DNA from: Alphaproteobacteria bacterium
GTDB taxonomy: Bacteria > Pseudomonadota > Alphaproteobacteria > RF32 > CAG-977
NCBI GenBank assembly: GCA_017476085.1
Contig: JAFVEJ010000230.1
Span: 1 to 5,114 of the forward strand
Length of the DNA stretch: 5,114 nucleotides
Direction of reading: 5' to 3'
Program-made: the position numbers and the translations under genes
Part shown: positions 1 to 5,114 of the stretch, one piece after another
How positions within the stretch are numbered: the stretch's first letter is position 1
How the letters are laid out: each line of letters starts with the position of its first letter
Notes under the pieces: model-generated
Database searches by the model: none
Seen by the model: the letters and a program-made list of their open reading frames with translations, nothing else
What the model was told of the DNA's origin: nothing

Positions 1-450
1 AGCCCGATTGACGCCGGCTTCAACGGGCATATCCAGAATAATCGTCAAATCCGGTTTAAAATTGCCGACAACAATTTGATAAAGCTTTTCTACCGTTGAC
101 TGCCCAAGCCCGCGATCGGCGTATCCAAACCCCTGATAAGCCATAGTCGAATCCGCAAAGCGGTCGCAAATGACGGTTTTTCCCTCTTTCAAAGCCGGCC
201 AAACCGTTTTGACCAGATGATCCCTGCGCGCGGCAAACATCAACAACGCTTACGACATTACATCCCATCGTTCGACATCTCCTTTTACGACCAGGTTTCT
301 GATTTCTTCAGCTCCGGACGATCCGCCCGGTTCTCTGGTTAAAACACAAGGAAAACCTTGCTTTTCTAGAAAATCTGACAATAACTTGGCTTGAGTCGAT
401 TTTCCGGCTCCTTCTCCGCCTTCAAACGTGATAAAGAAATTTGATTTCAC
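1..450 (-). pseudogene. tmk: Thymidylate kinase, interrupted by an in-frame TAA and cut by the left edge
   Basis: Thymidylate kinase phosphorylates dTMP to dTDP with ATP in the cytoplasm and is normally essential for DNA synthesis. The reading frame from 450 to the left edge gives 150 codons of recognisable Tmk. It has the P-loop GGEGAGKS (residues 11-18), TREPGG (38-43), the MFAARRDHL helix (71-79) and CDRFADSTMAYQG (95-107). The last 50-60 residues, including the LID region, lie outside the window. Codon 67 (250-252) is TAA, with no frame change on either side; it falls where E. coli Tmk has a conserved Glu, so a single GAA to TAA change explains it. The start is GTG at 450, because an in-frame TGA lies three codons upstream; AAGGA at 461-465, overlapping the dac stop, lies 10 bases before it. 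As printed, only a 66-residue P-loop fragment would be made. Identification is very sure; whether the stop is real is not. Confidence 0.9.
250..252 (-). other. Premature TAA at tmk codon 67
   Basis: The minus strand reads TCG TAA GCG TTG TTG ATG. The residues before (ERWDVMS) and after (ALLMFAARRDHL) are both Tmk and in the same frame, so this is a substitution and not an indel. E. coli Tmk has Glu at the aligned place (AEVLMFYAAR), which suggests G to T at the first base of GAA. An in-frame ATG lies three codons downstream at 238-240 and could in principle allow restart, but no good ribosome-binding site precedes it. Confidence 0.9.
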
Positions 451-463
451 GGATATTCATTCC

Positions 464-1617
464 TTAATTTATATTTTGAAACAAAAGATATTTTATCAAT
501 TCCTTCAACCGTCCGAAATATCCCAAACGCTTGACATCATTAGCGGCGAACAGATCAACGGACATATTCTCCTGATCAGGAATACGCAAAACCAAAGAAC
601 CGACCTTTTGTCCTTTTTTAACGGGAGCGCTTAAAGGCTTTTCATAAGTCACTTTAGCGGAAATTTCTTTTTGTTTTCCTTTCGGTACGGTTAAAACAAC
701 ATCTTCAGCGGGAACGGCGGCTACGTTTTGGTTCGGCCCAGCCACACCGGAACATTAACAACCGACACATCTTTTTTCAAAATCGTATAGTTATCAAAGC
801 TCCGGAATCCCCATAAAATCAATTTTTGAGCTTCTTCGCTGCGCTCTTTCATTGTTTTCAGGCCGTTAATCACCATAATAATACGACGATTTCCTTTTTT
901 GGCGGATCCGACCAAACCATACCCCGACACCGTTGTATGTCCCGTTTTGATTCCGTCCGCCATTCCCGGCATTAAAAACAATAACGGATTGCGGTTTTCT
1001 TGTTTGATTCCGTTATAGGTAAATTCTTTTTCGGAATAAATTCCATAATATTCCGGAAAGTTCCGAATGATTTGCCCCGACAAAACGGCTAAATCCTTCG
1101 GAGACATATAATGATCAGGATTTGGCCAGCCGGTCGCGTTGGCTAAATGCGAATGATTTAATCCCAACTCGACGATTTTTTGATTTGCCAGATCTACAAA
1201 TTCCTTTTCGGATCCGGCTATATTTTCAGCAGCCGTGATGCAGGCATCATTTCCGGACTGAACGATAATACCACGCAGCAAATCACTCAATTTGACCTTA
1301 TCGCCGATTTTTAAAAACATTGTTGAGCTGCCGGTTTTCGCTCCGCCTTTACGCCATGCGTTTTCACTGACGATAAATTCATCATTCATCGACAAAGAAC
1401 CGTTTTTCAGCCGATCAAAAATCATATAGGCTGTCACCAGTTTGCTCATCGAAGCCGGAGGCATTTTTTCGTCCGCATTTTTTTGGAAGAAAAAAGTCCC
1501 CGTTTCAAAATCCATTAAAACGGCATTTTTCGCCTTTGTTTCGATAGAATAAGAGGAAGAAGGAAAGACACAGCCCGCAAAAACAGTCAAAAAGAGAAAT
1601 GATTTATATTTTTTCAT
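464..1617 (-). pseudogene. dac: D-alanyl-D-alanine carboxypeptidase, PBP5/6 (DacA/DacC) family, frameshifted
   Basis: Serine DD-carboxypeptidase (peptidase family S11), which removes the terminal D-Ala from peptidoglycan pentapeptides in the periplasm. Counting from the ATG at 1617, an N-terminal secretion signal covers about residues 1-25. The catalytic motifs are all present: SMSK at 56-59 (nucleophile Ser56, Lys59), SGN at 121-123 and KTG at 224-226. ATGWPNPDHYMSPKDLA (161-177) is also typical of the family. The frame is lost near residue 294 (VWLG) and ends at a TAG at 721. The missing part resumes in another frame from NQNVAAVPAEDV to a TAA at 464 and contains the PBP5 C-terminal beta domain and a terminal amphipathic helix (GYFGRLKELIKYLLFQ). 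Repaired length would be about 384 residues, normal for the family. The ATG at 1617 is preferred over upstream in-frame ATGs because AGGAG sits 6 bases before it. As printed, a 298-residue protein lacking the membrane anchor would be made. Confidence 0.92.
733..739 (-). other. Frameshift site in dac
   Basis: On the minus strand, CTG GGC CGA ACC AAA ACG TAG closes the upstream frame. The downstream frame reads CCG AAC CAA AAC GTA GCC, continuing the expected PBP5 C-terminal domain. One base is missing between 733 and 739; restoring a C to the GGGCC run would give VWLGPNQNVAAVP. No canonical slippery heptamer is visible. Confidence 0.85.
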
Positions 1618-1623
1618 ATACAT

Positions 1624-1628
1624 CTCCT
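1624..1628 (-). promoter_or_regulatory. Ribosome-binding site that sets the dac start
   Basis: AGGAG lies just after the rlpA TGA (1631-1633) and 6 bases before the ATG at 1615-1617. Another in-frame ATG at 1621-1623 directly abuts the AGGAG and is too close to be used. The gap between rlpA and dac is 13 bases, which supports cotranscription. Confidence 0.75.
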
Positions 1629-1630
1629 GT

Positions 1631-2752
1631 TCAGAAAGCATTATCTAAACGTTTCCCGGCGGGAATATTTCCTTTTTCTTCAACCAACCGAGCGTCAGAC
1701 ATTCCGCCGCTTGATACCTTATCCATTATATCCAAAGCCTTTTTGGCGTCATTCGGTCCCAAACGAACCCGATACAATGTCTTGCCTCCCGCTGTCACGG
1801 GCTGAATAACGGCGGAACCGAAACGAGATGCTTTTTCCCGCATTTTTTCAGCGTTTTCCAAACTGCCGAAAGCGCCGACCTTAACATAATATCCCGGAGC
1901 GACAACACCGGATATTCCCGCTGAGGCGGATTTTTTCACCGGAGCTTTCTTTTCCGCCGGCTTAGGAGAAGGTTTCGGCGTTTCCTTTTTTACCGACGGT
2001 GTTGACGTTTCATAAGCGGTCTTCTGAGATTGAGCTTTAGGCAGGTCGTCATCCCAATCATTATAAGGGTTTTCTTTGACATTTGCCGAAGCCGAAACCA
2101 ATGGAGCCGACACCGCATTTTCCGCCATAGGAGGCGGATTGGCCAAGCGCGGAGAATTTGGAGAATACGCTGATTCCTGAGAATAGGAAGCGTTTAAAGC
2201 TTTTGGAGCGGCAATCGTTGTGTTTTCCGCCGCAGCCAACAATTCTTCCTTTAATTTTTTGCTTTCTTCCGGCAGGATTTCAACCTGCACCTGTGTTGTC
2301 CCTTGCTCTTTAAATCCGAGTAATTGAGCCGCGCGCATAGAAACATCTATAACTCGATTATTGACAAAAGGCCCGCGATCATTGACACGCAACACCAAAG
2401 AGCGGCCGTTTTGCAAATTTGTTACGCGAACGATACTCGGCAGCGGAAGCGTTCTGTGCGCAGCCGTCAATGCATGCATATCATACAGCTCCCCGTTTGC
2501 CGTGATGCCGTTGTGAAAATCCTGACCATACCAAGAAGAAACCCCTATTTCCTTATAGGAATAATCTTCTTTCGGATAATACCACACGCCTGCCACCTGA
2601 TAAGGATTCCCCACCTTATAGTAACCGGCTGCCGCCGGAGAAGATTGTTTTGTGCCGCCTGATGCCGACGACGAAAAAACTTGAGTATTGTCAGAACACC
2701 CCGTTACGGCCAGAGCCGTTGACAACAGCAGTATTTGGAAAATCGAACGCAT
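1631..2752 (-). CDS. rlpA: Septal ring lytic transglycosylase RlpA, SPOR-domain lipoprotein
   Basis: RlpA cleaves glycan strands lacking stem peptides and localises to the division septum. This 373-residue protein has a lipoprotein signal with lipobox AVTGC (Cys19), so it should be lipid-anchored facing the periplasm, probably on the outer membrane. Residues 43-68 are the Tyr-rich block typical of alphaproteobacterial RlpA. The double-psi beta-barrel spans about 70-160, with SSWYGQDFHNG, TANGELYD, LTAAHRTLP and VRVNDRGPF. Glu88, Asp91 and His99 have the E-x2-D-x7-H spacing of the catalytic residues of Pseudomonas RlpA. A low-complexity linker rich in Ser, Ala, Pro and Lys (about 165-282) leads to a SPOR domain (about 286-357; YYVKVGAFGSLENAEKM and LYRVRLGP), which binds denuded glycan. 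The start is supported by AAAGG 8 bases upstream. The gene is intact and heads a likely rlpA-dac-tmk operon. Confidence 0.96.
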   Translation of the reverse strand: MRSIFQILLLSTALAVTGCSDNTQVFSSSASGGTKQSSPAAAGYYKVGNPYQVAGVWYYPKEDYSYKEIGVSSWYGQDFHNGITANGELYDMHALTAAHRTLPLPSIVRVTNLQNGRSLVLRVNDRGPFVNNRVIDVSMRAAQLLGFKEQGTTQVQVEILPEESKKLKEELLAAAENTTIAAPKALNASYSQESAYSPNSPRLANPPPMAENAVSAPLVSASANVKENPYNDWDDDLPKAQSQKTAYETSTPSVKKETPKPSPKPAEKKAPVKKSASAGISGVVAPGYYVKVGAFGSLENAEKMREKASRFGSAVIQPVTAGGKTLYRVRLGPNDAKKALDIMDKVSSGGMSDARLVEEKGNIPAGKRLDNAF

Positions 2753-2760
2753 ATTTATAT

Positions 2761-2765
2761 CCTTT
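2761..2765 (-). promoter_or_regulatory. Ribosome-binding site of rlpA
   Basis: AAAGG followed by 8 bases and the ATG at 2750-2752. The position fixes the rlpA start and places the lipobox at the normal distance from the N terminus. Confidence 0.65.
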
Positions 2766-2776
2766 CGTCATAGGGC

Positions 2777-2805
2777 AGAATAGCGGGTAAGCGCAATTGA
2801 ATCAA
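2777..2805 (-). promoter_or_regulatory. Candidate sigma-70-type promoter for rlpA-dac-tmk
   Basis: The minus strand has TTGATT (2800-2805), a 17-base spacer and TATTCT (2777-2782). Each hexamer matches four of six consensus bases. It lies within the 72-base mltB-rlpA gap and would start transcription near 2770, just upstream of the rlpA ribosome-binding site. No terminator hairpin follows mltB, so read-through from mltB is also possible. This is inferred from sequence resemblance only. Confidence 0.35.
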
Positions 2806-2824
2806 GAAAGATACTTTTATTTTT

Positions 2825-4411
2825 TTACACCCTCGTTAGCGTTTTTTTAACCCTTTGTTTGAAGCTTTTTTTTGAGGAAGACTTTTGACGCTTGTTTTTC
2901 TTTTTGAGCTTTTTTGCTTTTTCCGATTTTTTCTTTTCTTCTTCTATCCGTCGGATATTTTCTTTGACCAGAGGATCAATTTCTCCGCCCTCAAGATTTC
3001 TGGCAAATTGAACGCGCATTTTTTCCAACAAAGCCCTGTTTACATTATTGGCTGAAATACCGTAAACCTTTTTATATAATTCAATTCCTCTTAACGTATT
3101 CGCCCCTAATTTTCCGTCAATCGGACCAATATAGTAAGAGCCTTTTGCCAGAATTTTTTGTATTTCTATGATCTCGTCAAAAGTCAGCTTGTCCCGTTTT
3201 TCCCCGCCATTCAGAACCAAGCGCATAAAATGCAGCAGAGAAGCGTTGGCATACCCGTCGGCCGGCAGTCCGTAAAGAGCTTGGAAATTGCGTATGGCTT
3301 CCCTGCTTTTACGTCCCAAAACACCGTCAACGTCGGAAGAATAAAGTCCCATTTTTGATAAAAGCTCTTGTATCTCCTGGGCATTTTCAAGCGTAAACGA
3401 AGCTCCACGTTGAAAATATTTTTTTGAAAACGCCGGCCGGAACGCTATTCTGTCCGCCAAATGACCGACCGCAATAGCGTATAAAACCGAATTATTCCAT
3501 TTTAAAATCACTCTGAAATTGGAATAAGTTAAAAAAGCGGGACCGTGGATTCCGGCGGGCAAAAACAATTCCGCCGGTGTTGATAACGGTTCCCGGAGTT
3601 CAGAAGCATCCGCAAGAGAAACGCCATTTTCGAACCACTCTTTCAACGTTTTTTTCTGTTCGATTAAATCCCAATCAAACTTTTTCGGCAAAACGACTTC
3701 CCTTCCCCAACCGATAGAAGGATTCCACCCTTCCGAGGAAAGATAATTCGCCGCGGAAGCTGCCGCATCCGGAAGACTGTCCCACAAATCAATCTGACCG
3801 TCATTGTCATAGTCCACACCGAAAGTGTTTAAAGTGGATGGCATAAACTGAAAATTGCCGACAGCGCCGGCCCATGATCCCAACATTTTTTCCGTCGGCA
3901 AACCGTTTTGTACCAAACGCACACTGTGCATTAATTCCGACCGGAAAAACGTTGGTCGGCGGGTGTCATAAGCCAGAGTTGCCAAAGCGTTAAAAATCGA
4001 ATAATCCCCTTTTGACGAACCGAAATTTGTCTCCATTCCCCAAAAAGAAATTAAATAACGGGCGGGAACTTTATATTTTTTTTCGACATCTTCAAACAAA
4101 TCCTTATTTTTTTCCAGCAGCTGCCGACCTTTTTTTATTCGCTGCTGATTGATTGCATTGTCAAGATACGACTGAAAATCCCGCCTGAATTCCGGCTGTT
4201 TGCGATCGCGTTGGATAACTTCCGGACACAAGCGCAGAGACTGAAAAGCTCTGTCCAAAGTTTGCGCGGAAACACCGTTTTCAACGGCTTCGCGCCTGAA
4301 TTCTTCAACCCATTCTTCAAAAGTCAATCCCGTTCCGCTTGTTGCTGCGGCAAATGCAGACGAACTTAAAAAGGCACAACATAAAATGCCACATTTTATC
4401 CAACCGTTCAT
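2825..4411 (-). CDS. mltB: MltB-type lytic murein transglycosylase with two peptidoglycan-binding repeats
   Basis: Lytic transglycosylases of this family cleave the MurNAc-GlcNAc bond to leave 1,6-anhydroMurNAc ends. The 528-residue protein has a signal peptide with likely cleavage after AFA (residue 21) and no lipobox, so it should be a soluble periplasmic enzyme, unlike E. coli MltB, which is a lipoprotein. The catalytic domain spans about 29-330. Glu127 in WGMETNFG is the expected catalytic acid, AGAVGNFQFMPST (181-193) is the family signature, and DYDNDGQID (200-208) resembles the EF-hand calcium loop of Slt35. Two PG_binding_1-like repeats follow: about 340-396 (DVDGVLGRKSREAIRNFQ) and 410-465 (YYIGPIDGKLGANTLRGIE). 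The tail 490-528 is extremely basic. AAAAGG lies 8 bases before the ATG. A terminator upstream and a 72-base gap downstream suggest its own transcript, possibly reading into rlpA. The gene is intact. Confidence 0.94.
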   Translation of the reverse strand: MNGWIKCGILCCAFLSSSAFAAATSGTGLTFEEWVEEFRREAVENGVSAQTLDRAFQSLRLCPEVIQRDRKQPEFRRDFQSYLDNAINQQRIKKGRQLLEKNKDLFEDVEKKYKVPARYLISFWGMETNFGSSKGDYSIFNALATLAYDTRRPTFFRSELMHSVRLVQNGLPTEKMLGSWAGAVGNFQFMPSTLNTFGVDYDNDGQIDLWDSLPDAAASAANYLSSEGWNPSIGWGREVVLPKKFDWDLIEQKKTLKEWFENGVSLADASELREPLSTPAELFLPAGIHGPAFLTYSNFRVILKWNNSVLYAIAVGHLADRIAFRPAFSKKYFQRGASFTLENAQEIQELLSKMGLYSSDVDGVLGRKSREAIRNFQALYGLPADGYANASLLHFMRLVLNGGEKRDKLTFDEIIEIQKILAKGSYYIGPIDGKLGANTLRGIELYKKVYGISANNVNRALLEKMRVQFARNLEGGEIDPLVKENIRRIEEEKKKSEKAKKLKKKNKRQKSSSKKSFKQRVKKTLTRV

Positions 4412-4419
4412 CTTTACCG

Positions 4420-4425
4420 CCTTTT
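4420..4425 (-). promoter_or_regulatory. Ribosome-binding site of mltB
   Basis: AAAAGG lies 8 bases before the ATG at 4409-4411. This start gives a complete signal peptide, which supports it. The AT-rich stretch further upstream (4426-4476) must hold the mltB promoter if the terminator at 4477-4509 works, but I cannot fit a convincing pair of hexamers there. Confidence 0.6.
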
Positions 4426-4476
4426 GCAGAATTTGTTTTGTTATTTTTACAAAAAAGACGTTATTTTTTAGTTAAT

Positions 4477-4509
4477 CAAAAAGCGCCGCTGCCTTTCGGC
4501 TACGGCGCT
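4477..4509 (-). terminator. Rho-independent terminator after the upstream unknown gene
   Basis: On the minus strand, AGCGCCG (4503-4509) pairs with CGGCGCT (4482-4488). Inside are a U-G wobble, an A-A mismatch and GCC/GGC pairs closed by a GAAA tetraloop. Five T's (4478-4482) follow the stem. It lies 16 bases beyond the TAA of the gene ending at 4526. The plus strand has no T-run after the stem, so it acts in one direction only. It separates that gene from mltB. Confidence 0.85.
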
Positions 4510-4525
4510 GAAGATAAAGCACGAT

Positions 4526-5114
4526 TTATTTTTCGGAAGGACCTCTGAGTTTTTTATACAAAATCAATGCCCGCGCATAAGTTTCCAAGTCGGGCAACGT
4601 TAATTTGATTTCTTCCTTTTCCAAAAGAATTTCCAAGCGTCCGGCCGTTTCACCGCGCGGCGGCAAAACGGAAAAACCAAGAATTCCAGATGTCGGATAA
4701 ACAAAAACCTGAAACTGATCGGAACTTTTAACAAACTGAAAAATATTTTTAGCTGATACGGCGATATACGTTTGATCTGCCGGCGTTCCGAATTTCATTT
4801 TCAGAGCGATTTGTTCTCCTTGCGCAACATCGGCAAGAATCGCCAAAACAATATTTGGAATTTCATCTGTCGCTTTTGCTGCCCCCTCCAACAACTGTTT
4901 CATCTGATCCGCCGCTATTGTTTCGCGAGGAGGAACGGCATTATTCGTTTTTCCCGCATTCAGTTCGGATGCTTTGTCTTTAACTTCGTTCACTTTCTGT
5001 TTGGCTTTTTCAGTCAATTCTTTAACGTCTATGTTTTTTGCTTTTTCCGCCAAACCGCCCAAAAAACCGGAAAGTTTTTTGCCGACTTCCTGAGCCTTTG
5101 CCACAGCTTCCGCT
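4526..5114 (-). CDS. Hypothetical protein with Lys/Ala-rich helical N-terminal part, cut by the right edge
   Basis: I do not recognise this family. The frame is open from the right edge to a TAA at 4526. A GTG at 5104 could be a start, but no well-spaced ribosome-binding site precedes it and upstream codons (Ala-Glu-Ala) continue the same composition, so the true start is probably outside the window. Numbering from that GTG, residues 1-52 are charged and rich in Lys, Ala and Glu with regularly spaced hydrophobics (KKLSGFLGGLAEKAKN, ELTEKAKQKVNEVKDKA), predicting amphipathic helix or coiled coil. Residues 60-192 look globular: helices about 64-94, then mostly alternating strand-like segments (IALKMKFG, TYIAVSA, FQVFVYPTSGILGFSVLPP, RLEILLEKEEIKLTL), ending in the helix LETYARALILYKKLRG. 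There is no signal peptide or membrane segment in the visible part. A terminator follows, so it ends a transcript separate from mltB. Confidence 0.8.
   Translation of the reverse strand, partial: AEAVAKAQEVGKKLSGFLGGLAEKAKNIDVKELTEKAKQKVNEVKDKASELNAGKTNNAVPPRETIAADQMKQLLEGAAKATDEIPNIVLAILADVAQGEQIALKMKFGTPADQTYIAVSAKNIFQFVKSSDQFQVFVYPTSGILGFSVLPPRGETAGRLEILLEKEEIKLTLPDLETYARALILYKKLRGPSEK

Noticed and set aside
250..252. Reassignment of TAA to a sense codon
   Set aside because: TAA is the natural end of the dac C-terminal frame, mltB and the unknown gene, so it functions as a stop here. TGA ends rlpA, so TGA is not recoded either.
56..268. Separate 70-residue minus-strand gene overlapping tmk
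   Set aside because: It is a different frame of the tmk coding sequence; the true frame in this span encodes CDRFADSTMAYQG and other Tmk motifs.
721..745. Programmed -1 frameshifting to make full-length carboxypeptidase
   Set aside because: The downstream frame is indeed -1, but no X-XXY-YYZ slippery heptamer is in register, no strong downstream hairpin is evident, and PBP5-type enzymes are not known to use recoding. A lost base is simpler.
2324..2662. Plus-strand open frame of 112 codons
   Set aside because: It lies entirely opposite the well-supported rlpA barrel region, has no family resemblance and is a shadow of the minus-strand coding sequence. The other plus-strand frames are the same kind of shadow.
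2753..2824. Terminator between mltB and rlpA
   Set aside because: No stem longer than three pairs followed by a T-run could be found on the minus strand.
4426..4476. Promoter for mltB in the AT-rich gap
   Set aside because: TTGATT and TAAAAA hexamers exist on the minus strand but with a 24-base spacer, and closer pairs match poorly. A promoter is expected here but I cannot place it.

Overview
The window is a chromosomal stretch of moderate base composition with five genes, all on the minus strand, tightly packed and read from the right edge to the left. From upstream to downstream they are an unidentified helical/globular protein (cut by the right edge), an MltB-type lytic murein transglycosylase, the septal lipoprotein RlpA, a PBP5/6-family D-Ala-D-Ala carboxypeptidase, and thymidylate kinase (cut by the left edge). 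The order rlpA - dac - tmk, normally followed by holB, is a conserved arrangement in Alphaproteobacteria. The RlpA N-terminal block around YKVGNPYQVAGVWYYPKEDY is also typical of that class. I therefore infer an alphaproteobacterium, possibly a host-associated one given the modest GC. TAA and TGA both serve as ordinary gene ends, so the standard bacterial code applies.

Layout: 4526-5114 is the unknown gene. A GAAA-loop rho-independent terminator at 4477-4509 closes it and makes mltB (2825-4411) the start of a new unit. A 72-base gap holding a candidate promoter separates mltB from rlpA (1631-2752). rlpA, dac and tmk are then separated by only 13 bases each, with ribosome-binding sites directly next to or overlapping the previous stop, so they form one operon.

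The three envelope genes act on the same periplasmic substrate. MltB cleaves glycan strands and carries two peptidoglycan-binding repeats. RlpA cleaves glycan stripped of stem peptides and has a SPOR domain that targets such glycan at the septum. The carboxypeptidase trims the terminal D-Ala of pentapeptides. Tmk makes dTDP for DNA synthesis and belongs to the operon by conserved order rather than by pathway.

The striking observation is that the two distal genes are both interrupted. dac has a one-base-type frameshift near 733-739 that cuts off its C-terminal domain and membrane-anchor helix. tmk has an in-frame TAA at codon 67 where a conserved Glu is expected, with perfectly good Tmk sequence on both sides. 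Since tmk is normally essential, these are either sequence errors, a real degraded copy with a functional one elsewhere, or a recoding/split-gene case. I see no clearly novel system in the window.
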